Below are positions 9,901 to 19,080 of a DNA stretch of 27,607 bases, one piece after another (position 1 is the first letter of the stretch; every line of letters starts with the position of its first letter). This DNA is from Spirogloea muscicola (lineage: Eukaryota > Streptophyta > Zygnematophyceae > Spirogloeales > Spirogloeaceae). The DNA lies in NCBI GenBank assembly GCA_009602725.1, contig WELB01000002.1, positions 410,018-437,624 on the forward strand, written 5' to 3'. Both the position numbers and the translations under genes were made by a program. The notes beneath the pieces were generated by a model. That model saw nothing but the letters and a program-made list of their open reading frames with translations, made no database searches and was not told the DNA's origin.

Positions 9901-11172
9901 CATGGACGCAACTGAGGACTTCAATGACAATCACATTGTTGGTTCTGGCGGCTTTGGGATAGTCTATAGGTACGTAGATGATAAAAGCACAAGCTGTGCA
10001 TATGCCGGCCCTGCTTGCGACTAGTGCTTCTTCCTTCTTCCTTGGTGTGCTTCCTTGGTGCTTGATGTCCCAATTGTTTTCATGTCCTACGGCTTGCACA
10101 AGTATACAGGCCACTAAGATGAAGTTGCTGAGCAGTGCACAGATGACGGATGGCAAAAAGTATGCAGTGAAGAGGCTAGCACCAGAGAGCACGCAAGGCA
10201 TGAGAGAGGTCCAAGCTGAGGTGGAGACGCTGAGTCGCATCAGTCATCGCAATTTGGTTCCGCTACAGGGCTGGTACATACCCAAGGCCAGCGACGTGGA
10301 CATGCTGCTCATCTATCCTTTCTTGCCTGGCGGGAATCTTGACCAACTGGTGCACGGGGGAAAGGGCGTGCCTTCTAAGCCAGACGGGTTTGACCACTGG
10401 TCTGCGCGAAGTAAAGTCATTCTGGATGCGGCCATTGGGCTTAAGTACTTGCACCATGATTGCAATCCTCGGGTGGTGCATAGGGACGTCAAGCCGAGCA
10501 ATATCTTGTTGGATGAGAAAGGTCAAGGTTATGTGGCGGATTTTGGGCTTGCACGAACCTTTCATGCACATGACACGCACGTGTCAACCACGGCTGCAGG
10601 TGAAATTTCGAGCACTTGTGCATTGTCGTTGGCTTCACTGGCATAATGCAAGAAGGATGAGTTTCTCCCTGCACGTTCTTGTACATGCTGGTCGTGGCAC
10701 CTCAGACTAACGGCCTCGTACAGAGCGGAGTCAGGTCTCCTGCAACTCATGAATGCAACATCATGACTGCTGTATATCCGCAGGCACAATTGGATATCTG
10801 GCTCCAGATTGCGCTCTAGGTCAATTGACTGAGCGAAGCGATGTCTTCAGTTTTGGGGTCATGATTCTGGAGACCGTCACTGGCAAGCGACCTGTTGACC
10901 TTTTCTTTCAATCTGAAGCTGCAATTGGGGGCAACTTGATCAGTTGGGTGCGATCATGCCTTCAAAATGAGAAGCCTTTGGAGTGCATTGATGTGGCTCT
11001 AGCTCCATCTGTTCCCCAGAACGTGGACGAGATGAAGGGAGCCTTAAAAGCAGGGCTGTTGTGCTGCTCCAATACTCCAAGTCAAAGGCCACCAATGACT
11101 GTTGTTGTTGAATGGCTCCAGAATCTCCGGGAATTTGGTGCTGGTTTACCATTACCTAAGTTGCTGAGTTGA
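853..11172 (+). CDS. Leucine-rich-repeat receptor-like kinase, 34 exons
   Basis: Plant-type receptor kinase: extracellular LRR ectodomain, one membrane helix, cytoplasmic Ser/Thr kinase. Exons: 853-996, 1273-1449, 29 single-LRR exons between 1715 and 8897, 9031-9969, 10136-10599, 10784-11172. All introns are GT-AG except the first, read as GC-AG. The exon lengths sum to 4,195 bases; with two bases from an unseen upstream exon this is exactly 1,399 codons, and every junction keeps frame. Domain order is LRRNT cap, about 39 LRRs, proline-rich stalk, membrane helix, juxtamembrane, kinase. The start is unresolved: exon 853 follows a pyrimidine tract and CAG, so a signal-peptide exon probably lies upstream; the in-frame ATG at 782 gives no convincing signal peptide. 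It probably acts at the plasma membrane; the ligand is unknown. About 39 LRRs is more than the roughly 20-25 common in large plant LRR-RLKs. Confidence 0.88.
1273..1449 (+). CDS. LRR-RLK exon 2: first two LRRs
   Basis: It begins HVIGLDVSEMLLEGKL and continues through NVLSGPIPAALGNL to LRLRNN, giving two plant-type LRRs (consensus LxGxIPxxLGNLxxLxxLxLxxN). The acceptor is TTGCAG before 1273 and the donor is AATAG|GTGAGC at 1449/1450. It is phase 2 at both ends, as in every following repeat exon. It is the only exon before the array that holds more than one repeat, which suggests that the array arose by duplicating a later single-repeat exon. Confidence 0.85.
1715..8897 (+). CDS. LRR-RLK exons 3-31: 29 one-repeat LRR exons
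   Basis: Exons: 1715-1786, 2077-2148, 2355-2426, 2544-2615, 2844-2915, 3192-3263, 3454-3522, 3639-3710, 3941-4009, 4177-4251, 4399-4470, 4605-4676, 4856-4927, 5025-5096, 5254-5325, 5535-5603, 5826-5897, 6019-6090, 6222-6293, 6489-6560, 6794-6865, 7012-7083, 7238-7309, 7427-7498, 7672-7743, 8028-8099, 8299-8370, 8574-8645, 8826-8897. Each encodes one 24-residue LRR (23 in three, 25 in one), usually L-[ST]-G-x-[IVL]-P at the start and NN at the end, with the donor overlapping the NN-[RKS] codons (AACAACAG|GT). All are phase 2/2. Introns are about 90-290 bp. The exon at 4177 has an extra residue and an internal AATAG|GTTGAC that mimics a donor. The exon at 8028 ends in the degenerate LLLQSQK. 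No stops or frame breaks are seen, which argues for selection on the whole array. Confidence 0.88.
9031..9969 (+). CDS. LRR-RLK exon 32: last LRRs, membrane helix, kinase glycine loop
   Basis: It opens with LTGQLPPQLGNLALLTKL and carries about eight LRRs without introns, ending NNNLSGPIPDGS. Then come a short C-terminal cap with C residues (ALCGGPYVAC), a proline-rich stalk (LPPSPPPPEHK), a membrane helix of about 22 residues (GIVVGAVVVLLLLLLGLLRL), a basic stop-transfer (ARKK), a juxtamembrane region, and the start of the kinase, FTYEELMDATEDF with the glycine loop GSGGFGIVY. The donor AG|GTACGT follows at 9969. The unsplit LRR block contrasts sharply with the one-exon-per-repeat array before it. 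Confidence 0.92.
10136..10599 (+). CDS. LRR-RLK exon 33: kinase core
   Basis: It reads AQMTDGKKYAVKRL (ATP-anchoring lysine at 10170-10172), then VQAEVETLSRISHRNLV with the helix-C glutamate, IYPFLPGGNLDQL at the hinge, LKYLHHDCNPRVVHRDVKPS with HRD at 10479-10487, NILLDE, and VADFGLAR with DFG at 10539-10547. All catalytic residues of an RD-type Ser/Thr kinase are present. The acceptor GAGCAG precedes 10136 and gives VYS-AQM. The exon ends in phase 1 inside the activation segment (STTAAG). Confidence 0.92.
10784..11172 (+). CDS. LRR-RLK exon 34: kinase C-lobe and stop
   Basis: It starts GTIGYLAPDCALGQLTERS and continues DVFSFGVMILETVTGKRPVD, the standard plant RLK C-lobe, to SQRPPMTVVVEWL and a TGA stop at 11170-11172. 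The APE motif reads APD, a conservative Glu to Asp change at a residue that normally pairs with a C-lobe arginine. The tail after the kinase is short (about 20 residues). No clear AATAAA poly(A) signal is seen just downstream. Confidence 0.9.
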
Positions 11173-11469
11173 CCATTTTAGAGGGACTGATGCCACCCAA
11201 AATGGTTCTAATTATTCCGTGGATTTGTCGCTAAAAGCCAAGTACCTTGGCAACAACGATGACGCATGACGTTGAATCTCTGATGCTGCGCACTCGGTGC
11301 AATTGGTTACCAGGGATCCATGTGGTCCGCCCCCTGGCTTTGTTTACCCTGCTGACCATGTGCAGCACGATAGCAAGAAGCAGGAACGGTGAGGCAAGAG
11401 AGTGGGTGATGAGTCGAAGAGAGGTAGAGAAGGCGCGCGGGGCGCATGAATTGAAAGGGAGGCCAAGTC
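11173..11469. other. Intergenic: 3' flank of the receptor kinase
   Basis: About 300 bases between the LRR-RLK stop and the 3' end of the minus-strand LINE-c. It probably holds the LRR-RLK 3' UTR. No reading frame with recognisable content is seen. The small + frame at 11247-11522 has low-complexity composition and no family signature. Confidence 0.5.
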
Positions 11470-11556
11470 AAGCCAATCATTGTTCAGGCAGAGTCGAGTG
11501 CAGGCTAAACAAGGCTACATAATACGGAGACCTAAACTAAGGTACCTAAGGTGACA

Positions 11557-12689
11557 TTAGTAGCCACGGGTGAGCACAAACAAATCTGACAAGCTAACTT
11601 GGGGAGCTGGAGCGCCGCCGCGAAAGCCGGAGGCCTGACTTACAGCGCGCCCTGCACGTTGATGAAGAGCCAATGCTTGCGAGCGCTGCAAACTAAGCAA
11701 GAGCCGCATTCTATAATATGCAACTAAGGCCTGCGGAATGCTGGAGTGGCCCAAGCTGCCCCCCCGACTTCAACGACGCGCATCAACCAGCCTGGCCAGA
11801 TGCTGGATCAGGGAGGACCATGTCATGCCGTAGCCTCCGTAGATATCCATGGCACACGGGTAAAGATGGTCCCCTCGAGGATGATCATGGTAGTGCCGCT
11901 CCTTCTTGCGCTCCGCGCTGGACGTGGCCCAGCCAGACACGGTTGACGTGGGTGCGCCAGCCTTGTATGCGTCGATCAGTACCACGTCCAAGAGCAGACG
12001 AGGCCCACCGCCCCGCGGGGTAGCGACCACGTCCAGACGCCGCACGTATGGCTTGCCACGCCTTGAGGAGATTGGCATGATGCCAGACACCTCCATCACC
12101 GGATGATATCCCGCCTCTCGCACAATTCCAAACATGGTATCCCTGAGTAAGTCGTGGGAGGCAATGCGCTCACCCCCCTCAACAAACCTCAGCATGTGCG
12201 CAGCTAAGGCGAGCTTGTCGTTGGCAATGTGGCCACACTCGCACTGGCGGATGCCAGCCAAGCAAGGGGGGGAGAGGCCAAGGTGGTGGTGGAGCGCCGT
12301 GCTGAAGAGGTTGTCTGAGAGCCAAAGGGACTCGTAGATCGGCAGAGCGTTTAGCCACTCAGACGCGCCCGGGGAGCTGATTGAAAGGAGCCGGGTGAGG
12401 CCACGTCCGTCGTCCTTGAGTAGTCCCTTCAATTCAGAGGCGGCCTGCATGTCCGCAGCGTGAGTGTAGTGCGCCTGCGCTTTTCTGTCAGAAAAGCGTG
12501 CCCATGCCGCAAAATCCGCATGACCCTTGGCAAGGGAGCGCGAGAGGTCATGCAGTGCTGCGGTTAGGGAAAGCTGGAAGGGCAGGGTCCTTATTCCAAC
12601 ACCCGCTATAGCGGGTGCTAAAACAGCCTGGCCCCTCAGGATGAAGCGACTGGAGATGGTGGAGGCCACTTGGGCCCAGCAACCCAGGG
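11557..12689 (-). pseudogene. LINE-c ORF, C-terminal zinc motif and restriction-like endonuclease
   Basis: After the frameshift at about 12690 it reads LGCWAQVAST, ALPIYESLWLSDNLF, then CECG with a following AAHMLRF (CxC...H motif), SHDLLRDTMFGIVREAGY, and RRLDVVATPRGGGPRLLLDVV. The pair of acidic residues in RRLDVVA...LLLDVV, after a zinc motif and an HD, matches the order of the RLE of R2-like LINEs ([KR]-P-D-[ILV]...[DE]); the usual Pro is replaced here, so the assignment is inference. Next comes HPRGDHLYPCAMDIYGGYG, a block found in all LINE copies here. TGA at 11770-11772 interrupts it, then RMRLLLSLQRSQALALHQRAG and the VLTRGY stop. Confidence 0.75.
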
Positions 12690-13817
12690 AGCTGCTTGGG
12701 ACAGGCGAGCCAGTGGACGGCACCCAAGGCCGCCTTTGCTGGTAGGAAGGGTACACTGTAGGATGGCAGCCGGCGTGGCGGATAGGTTGGGATCGTCCAC
12801 CAGGCCATAAAGAGCCTGTTGGAGTCTGGAGTCCACATTAGAGTGGATGGCGTTGAGTGCAGAGGTGGGGGGCAGAGTCCGCATTAGGTAAGTGGGACGC
12901 TGGGCCACACACCGGGTGAGGATGGCCACCGCAAGCTGCACGTCCTGTAAGGAGGGGAGGGCCGGGAGGGTCCGGAGATGGTTCTCAAGGGTGGACTCCA
13001 CAACTTGCTCCACATGCGCAGCAGCCCCCAACGGGGCTCCAAGCACCACCATACCGAGTGGTGGGGTCTGGCACCCAGCCGGCAGCTTGATGGAGAGAGG
13101 GATGCCGGCTGGAGACCAGGCTGAACACTTCTCAGGCCGGATGTTGAGGCTGAGGATGTGAAGCTCGCGCTCCAACGTGCTGTAAGCGCTGGTGACTTCA
13201 GCTGGAGGTCCCACAAGATTAGTGTCGTCGGTGTAGCTTGGGATCAGCACAGCAGGGTGGGCCTCCGCCGTGTTACGCAGCGCACGTAGGTGTGCCGATG
13301 CAAAAAGGAACCCGCCCAAAGGGTCTCCCTGTCGGGTGCCTGTGCTGGATTGCAAGACCACCTGTGACGTGCCCGCTCCCCAGAGCAGGCGGGAGGGTGC
13401 TCCGTAGTAGCACCGGAAGAAAGGGATGAGGGAGGGAAAATGGGTGCGCAGCTCCTCGGCGATGACACCTCAGTCAACGCTGTTGAACGCATTCTTCACG
13501 TCCACTGACAGGGCCATCCAATCGGGACTGCAATCCAGGGCAACACGTAGACCGTGAACCACTGTCTCCGCGCCCGCAGACAGCCCTGCGCCAAACTGGT
13601 GGGGGGAGAAGTGGAGCTGCGCCGCCTCTCTGTTCTGCTGGAATAGGGTCTTCGAAACCAGTCGTGTAAGGACCTCGCCCATCGCAATTGGTCGGACGCC
13701 TCCGGTGGGCTTGGAGAGAGCGAGCAGGGTGCTGCTGGTGAGTGCCGCCCGGGCCTTGGGTGGAAGGAGGCCGCGCGCCACCGCTTGGCACACTTTGTGC
13801 AGCAGACTGAAGTCACC
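12690..13817 (-). pseudogene. LINE-c ORF, reverse transcriptase domain
   Basis: RT motifs in order: ALSKPTGGVRPIAMGEVLTR (fingers), HQFGAGLSAGAE, motif A MALSVDVKNAFNSVD, motif B STGTRQGDPLGGFLFA, motif C SYTDDTNLVG (catalytic DD about 13224-13229), motif D LSLNIRPEKC, then a thumb region with LQDVQLAVAILTRC and GGLGCRPLARL. An in-frame TGA at 13470-13472, directly after motif A, splits the domain; the frame is the same on both sides. The thumb is shared with the + strand fragment at 27222-27607. It would copy element RNA at the nicked target; as it stands it cannot be made full length. Confidence 0.82.
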
Positions 13818-14812
13818 GCCTCGTCGTCAAGCCAGAGCTCTCGAAGGTGTTCAAAGAGCATGCCCGAGGGCCCTCCAGCCGCTGCTTTCCGGCTCTGCAC
13901 CAACGCTGTCCGAAGAGCTGCTGGGCTGAGGTCCACCATGGTTGGGGGCTGAAACTCCTTGAGCCAGGAGGGTAGGGGGCTTGGGGCAGGGGGGTGGAGT
14001 GTCCTGAGAGCAGCAAGGGTTTCTGCGTCGTGAGGTGCTGGGGTGGCTGGGGCCAGAGCTTGGGCAGCACGGGAAAGGTCCCCTGCGCGGCCAAAACGAA
14101 TGGCCCGGCGGACAGCTGAAGCCTCTGAGGTGGCTGGGGTGGGCCGATTCGCCTGGGACACCTGGACAGCTGCGCGATGCTCCTCCAGGAGCTGCTCCCA
14201 TGCACCGCCCTCAAAGTGCTGAATCCTGGCAAGCATCTCTGCGCGTTGGCTTGGACCACTTGGAAGGGGCCCCAGGACCAGGCGAGGGAGGAGCTGCCAG
14301 ACAGTCCACGCGGCCTCGTCGAAGCTGTTCCGAGCCATCCGAGTGAGTTTGGGCCGTGAGGCTCGCTGGATGTGTGGCCGTGACCAGTGGCGAATGTGCC
14401 GCAAGGTGGGCAGACTGGGTTCCAGCATGACCGCATCAAGGTCCAGGAGCCTTGCCCAACGCCACTGAGCCGGCGAGGGAGCTGGGGGAAGGGGTGCCGG
14501 GGCTGGGGTGCCGGGCTGCCGTCGTCGGGTAGCGGCCTCAGCAAGGGCTTGGGTCTGCTGCTGGGCGCGATTGGCCTTCTTGGAACAGTGGCTCTCGTGC
14601 ATGCGAACGCTCTGCAGGCTAGGCCAGGGGTGCTGGCAGTACTGGCAGGCGTGGGGGACAGCTGTAGCAGCAGGGCGTGTGGATGGAGCTGCTGCAGCTG
14701 CAGGGATGGCGGGAGTGAAAAGGAGAGGCGGGAGGGCTGAAGCAATCGGGGACTGGGGCCGACGACCCCTCCTGCGCCTGCTACTGGCACCTCTTATGCT
14801 TGAAGGAGCCAC
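13818..14812 (-). pseudogene. LINE-c ORF, N-terminal part with C2H2-type zinc finger
   Basis: From the ATG at 14812 the protein has an Arg-rich start, an Ala/Pro-rich stretch, then a zinc finger C56-x2-C59-x12-H72-x2-H75 (CQYCQHPWPSLQSVRMHESH). A roughly 280-residue linker follows, then PSLPTLRHIRHWSRPHI and the pre-RT segment (DLSPAALRTALVQSRKAAAG, GPSGMLFEHLRELWLDDEA). In R2-type elements such N-terminal fingers bind target DNA; that role is inferred here. Near 13818 the frame shifts and the RT continues one frame over. Minus-strand frames upstream (to about 15192) are Arg/Pro-rich and could be an extended N-terminus, but the GCN-repeat region near 14820-14880 breaks the frame. Confidence 0.7.
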
Positions 14813-15200
14813 ATCGGCGGAAGCGGCAGCAGAGGCGGCAACGGCAGCAACAACGGCAGCGGCAGTAGGAGTCGCCGGAAGGTGGACATGGGAGGAGCAG
14901 GGGCCGCCAAGAGTGGGGTGGCTGTGGGGGCACCATCAGGGGGCACGTCCTTGTCCATGGGCGCACTTGCAGGGGGCACATGCGAGGATGTGGTGGTGGG
15001 GATGCACACCTCGCTCGCACTCGGGCCGTCTCCGCCCCGGGAAGTGTCGGCAGTGGCCACGCCACCCTCCCTGCGTGCACTCTTCCTGGCCCGGGGCGGC
15101 GACCTGTTGGGGCAAGCCCGCTTCGGAAGAGGGGGTGGCAGCCGCACGCTAAAGAATGTCATACACCCTGCGGCAGGAGTGGCAGGGTGCAAGGGCGTGC

Positions 15201-15680
15201 TCGGCTGCGGTGCGACGGACAGCGAAATTGCTGAGGAAGGCGGGACGGGAGGTGATTGACGGAGGACGAGTGCAGCTGCGACCGGGGCAGAAGGGGCTGC
15301 GCCTCAGTCGGGGGGGGGCCCGGGGCCTGGCGCGGCATTGCGGGGCGCCCGAGGGCGCCCGAGGCGGCCGTCGTGGGGCGTGAGGCGACGGGCNGCTCGG
15401 CGGCGCGGGCGCGCCAGCCGGCCGTGGCGTGGGGCAGAGGGGCCGCCGGGGGGGCCGCCAACGGTCCAGAAGCGGTGGCGGGGCGATCGTGGAACGGACG
15501 GCTGATGATGACCATCTTACGGTGGAGTCGGCCCCTGCGACGGATGACGGCCCGCGACAGCCGGCCATCCAGCTTAGCCAACCAGCGTAGCCAACGGCCG
15601 AACCTAGCCTACCAGGCAGCGCTAGGATCTTTGCCGCGCCCGGCCTAAGTCGGGGCGAGCAGCCCTTGCAAAGCAGTCCG
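15201..15680. other. GC-rich stretch with an ambiguous base, possible LINE-c 5' region
   Basis: Very GC-rich sequence with G runs (15309-15319) and an N at 15394. Minus-strand frames run through it, for example about 15688-15149, ending HALAPCHSCRRVYDIL with a C-x2-C pair, but none matches a known domain. It could be the 5' UTR or an extended N-terminus of LINE-c. The base uncertainty makes frame calls unreliable. Confidence 0.35.
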
Positions 15681-16450
15681 CTTTGCAAGTCTTACCCTCT
15701 TGCCGCGAGCCACGCCTGCGCCAACGCCGCGCTGTCGTGCCAGAGGATGTCGAGTGCCAGATAACGTCGATAAGTCGGATCAGTATGGAAGTAGGCAATG
15801 GATCAGACTATACGTGGTGGACACTCAAAGGAAACGAGGTGAAAAGTAGGTCTGCGAGAAAATAAGTAGCGACATTGACATTGATTGAAAATAACTGAAT
15901 AGAAGTTAACAAACAGATGACGTAATTGGCAATCCAGAACTTGGAATTGATGATCTCGTCAGTCTTTCTCGGCTCCGTAAATGGGTGTGCGAGAAACCAG
16001 ACGTTCACCAAGCACTCAATGCAGGTATGAGATCGATTGATCGTAACACGGTCTGTAACCAATTGGATAGTAACTCGAGCCAGAACGGGGGGGGCCTAGC
16101 CCAGCCTATCTACTTGGTAACGGGAACCAAGCAGAGGCCTATCTACTTCGGACAGGCTCCAAGCCTTGTGTCGACGAGTGTCCAAACAAGGATGCAGTAT
16201 GCACTCTTGCAAGGAACAACAGATGCTGGATGTATGCAACACGTCTCAGAGCAACGCAAGGTTATGCTTGTCAGTTGCTCAACAACACACGAGGTCACAA
16301 TCTTTGTGTCTTACCACGTGTGTCCAGTCTTACGCGTCGGTGACGGAAGCTCCTCGGAGGTAAGGCTCTTTAGCGGCAAATGCGTGAACACCTATGCCAC
16401 GCCCTCCTGGCGTGACACTGTACTCTCGCACTACGCTCGTTAATGCACCA
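15681..16450. other. No recognisable gene
   Basis: AT-richer sequence without family signatures. The longest frame, 15985-16443 (+), translates to 152 residues but shows no domain, no membrane segment and no repeat. It also has no supporting splice or poly(A) context, so it is not called as a gene. No terminal repeats were found here. Confidence 0.4.
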
Positions 16451-16561
16451 GCGGCGATGGCGGCGGCAGTGACGGCAGCAGCAGCAGCGACGGCGGCAGC
16501 GGCGGCAGCAGCAGCAGCAGCGACGGCGACAGCGGCGGCAAGCGGCGGCAGCTACAGCGGC
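16451..16561. repeat. GCN trinucleotide microsatellite
   Basis: About 110 bases of imperfect GGC/CAG/GAC triplets (gcggcgatggcggcggcagt and similar), reading as poly-alanine in one + frame. A shorter, related GCN tract lies at about 14818-14870 inside the 5' part of LINE-c. It is probably a slippage-prone simple repeat rather than coding. Confidence 0.85.
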
Positions 16562-17575
16562 AAAAGCCAGAGGAAGTGACTGGGCCGAGTAAGCTACTCG
16601 GCCCCGGCCCTCCACACCCCTTATGCTTGGTCAGAGAAGAAAGGAATTACATTGTTTGTTGGGGTGGGCCATCTGGCCCATCTGGTCCCAGGTCTCAAGG
16701 CCAGTGTAGCCCGAGACTCGCATCTACCACTACCTACCATTTCCCCACCACTGCCTAGCCGAGTCCTCACGGCTCATCGAGGCAAATCATACCTTCGACG
16801 CGCATTCATGAGCTCTCTCGGTCTATGAGGGGCTTTGTGTGGTCTGGGTGGCAAGATGGCACTGCTCATCGGTGTCAGTGGTTTGCCATGGGCGGCATTA
16901 TGCCTGCACGCCGTGGCCAGACTGGCACGGCCAAGTGATTGGATTGGGCGCCCGCGTCCGGCGGGACTGGGGCCAATTGAAGTCGGACGTCGCCGCCAAG
17001 CGTGCTTGGGCGGCAATTGAATTGAACCGTCGCCAGGTGGTACTTCGGCGACCAACTGGGCACCACTTCTGACCAAAGCGGGTGGGAGGTCCCGCGCTCG
17101 CGTCTTCTGTTCACACTAAGCTTATGGATGACCTGTCTTGAATCTCCACGCGTGCAGCCACCTCCGTGTCCGAGTCAGCACCGACTCAAATCGACCACCG
17201 ACGTGACAGTGCACGACAGCGCCATAGAAGCTCAGAGCTTAGGGCAGGAGCTGCAGCAGCTAGTAAACCTTCGCACGGACCCGTGGCGCGACTGCGCGAA
17301 GTCGTGGTGATTCTGTGGTGAGCAGCCTCGAGTATTGCGCTACGTGTCGCAAGCTTCACTAGGCTGAGCACTAGTTCTCAAGTTGCACTAGTCAAGGCTG
17401 TGCATTGAGGCCTAGTAGCACCATCATCGATTGACATTCACTGACCTGGCCCAAGTGATCATCTTGTGGTCAAGGGACTGCACATTTACTTGTGTTTGCG
17501 CTTCTTCTATTGCTTGCATTGGATACTGGATAGAGTCAACTCAGTAGACGGTCCGTCGCATTTCACTTGCAAAGC
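16562..17575. other. Unassigned region upstream of LTR copy 1
   Basis: No convincing gene. A + frame at 16839-17072 (77 residues) and others are short and without domain signatures. If copy 1 of the LTR element had a 5' LTR, it should lie here. No stretch matching the 3' terminal bases at 20700-20752 was found by eye, and no tRNA-iMet-type primer-binding site (TGGTATCAGAGC) was seen. Confidence 0.4.
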
Positions 17576-17635
17576 GGACTCGTGTCTTAGCGCAGGACTG
17601 CTATAGGACTCCTGTCTTAGCGCTGGACTCGGACT
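17576..17635 (+). repeat. 30-bp imperfect tandem duplication in the gag leader
   Basis: Two adjacent units starting GGACTCGTGTCTTAGCGC (17576-17605) and GGACTCCTGTCTTAGCGC (17606-17635) lie in the leader just upstream of the gag start at 17709. The second copy of the element lacks this region because its 5' end is missing. Confidence 0.7.
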
Positions 17636-17708
17636 GCTGAGTTCGATTGCTTCTAGTAACCAAGCAACTGTTCTTTGGACATTTGACCTACCTCTAGTCA
17701 GCTGTTGC

Positions 17709-19080
17709 ATGAGATTGAGGTCAGGAAAACAAGTCGTCAACCTGGACGAGCCAAATAGCTCAGATCCGGTTGAGATTAGTGAATCTGTGTCTGCAGCACT
17801 TGAATGTGTGGCTGCAGTCAATCAAAGAACCAGGGACTCCCCACAGGCGGTGGTGCCTACATTTAGACACTTCCGCATTCGGAGAGTCAATATGGCATCG
17901 GGAGACGTACCGAAATTCCAAGGTACTCATAGTAGTGCTGCTTTATCTGATGTGAAGAAACATTTCCTGGCAGAGTTATGTCAACTTGACATGCACGGAT
18001 GTTAGGTCAGCCGAGAGTCTAAGCTTACTTTGCTAGCAAAGTGCTTTACCGGAGATGCGGGATTTATGTATAAGCGCATTAGAGATGAGGTCTTGTCCAT
18101 GACAAAACCAGTCCCTAAGTCTGCTACACAAGTTGAAAAGCTGGCAGGTCCGCAGTTAGTCGATCCTGTGGCCGAGGTATTTCATCAGTTCACCCAACAA
18201 TTTCCAGAGGGTACCCTACGATATAAGCGAGATTTTCTGAGGTTCCAGAGAGAACCTAACGAGAACATTACTGTCTGCTACTTCAGATATATAAAGCTGA
18301 TAGAGAAATCTGACACCACCATCAGCCCCCAGGATTTGGCAGCACAGTTCTTACGAGTTGTAGCTGGTAAAGCCCTTTGGCATGTAGTCGATCTATTGAC
18401 TGTGCGCAGGCAACAGCTTAATAAGAAGCACTACGACATCCAGGATGTTTAGGGTGGAGAGGGAGGCTGCCGAGTTCACTTTGAGGAGCTTGGACGATCA
18501 CTTCCCAGAAGCTTCAGGTCCCTTCACCAGACCTGATAAATAAGCTGTTGTTTCTGTTGTTAAGAAGCCCTTTACAGGAACTTCCGAAGCGCATGTGGCA
18601 TTGCCAGACGGATTCCAGGTACAAGGTAATCAACAGGGTCAGTACATCCCTCGTCCTGCTGTTACTTGCCACAAATGTGGTAAGGTTGGACACTTTAGGA
18701 AGGATTGTACTGCATTGCACCAAACCACAGGGGCCACTTGTGCTTTTTGTGGAAGGGTGGGTCATGTCGATAAGCAATGTTGGAAGAAGGATCCTAACAG
18801 AATGCCTACTCACCTTCGCAACATGAATGAGAGTGGACAGAGATCTTCTTCAGATGACGCCGTACATGGTGGAATGTCAAGGATTGATAGATTGGAGAAA
18901 CATGTGGAACTGCTAACCCAACAAATTGCTGGTGTGGTGCAGCAGCAAGCGGATAAGGTGGCTTTGTCTGTGTTTCCAGGCATTGACATGCAGGAAGATG
19001 AAGACTACATTCCCAGCGGGTATCGAGACTCCAAGGAGCCGGAGGATTATGAAGCTAACTGTATTTCTGTTGTAGCGGCA
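17709..19080 (+). pseudogene. gag of LTR copy 1 (two CCHC zinc knuckles)
   Basis: Starts MRLRSGKQVVNLDEP. It contains YKRDFLRFQREPNENITVCY and FRYIKLIEKSDTTISPQDLA, a retrotransposon gag (capsid-like) region, then two zinc knuckles CHKCGKVGHFRKDC and CAFCGRVGHVDKQC (both C-x2-C-x4-H-x4-C), which bind RNA. It is broken by a TAG at 18003-18005 and a TAA at 18540-18542, both where the other copy has CAG or CAA (C-to-T changes), and by a small deletion near 18448 that removes the HQVML segment kept in copy 2. It cannot make a full gag. Confidence 0.82.

Larger units (their letters stand above)
11470..15200 (-). mobile_element. LINE-c: long RLE-type non-LTR retrotransposon, degenerate
   Basis: On the minus strand the order is N-terminal zinc finger (about 14640), reverse transcriptase (about 13800-12700), CxC/H zinc motif and endonuclease-like domain (about 12250-11980), conserved tail, and VLTRGY stop at 11557-11559. 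This is the domain order of R2/NeSL/CRE-like elements, which carry a C-terminal restriction-like endonuclease. No apurinic endonuclease domain is seen upstream of the RT. The coding sequence is broken by frameshifts near 13818 and 12690 and by TGA codons at 13470-13472 and 11770-11772, so the copy is dead but young enough to read throughout. Its 3' UTR runs below 11557 with no poly(A). Both outer limits are approximate. Confidence 0.8.

Noticed and set aside
13496-13815. C-terminal 105 or so residues of the long minus frame 14812-13496
   Set aside because: After about 13818 the true RT continues in another frame; this stretch is an out-of-frame read-through.
15985-16443. 152-codon + strand ORF
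   Set aside because: No domain, no composition signal, no neighbour context and no splice evidence; this length arises by chance in 27 kb of eukaryotic DNA.
16640-16700. GGCCCATCTGG short repeats as a possible minisatellite
   Set aside because: Only about two partial copies; not enough to call a repeat array.
17100-17708. Search for a 5' LTR and primer-binding site of LTR copy 1
   Set aside because: No match to the 20533-20752 segment and no recognisable tRNA-complementary site found by eye, so none is reported.
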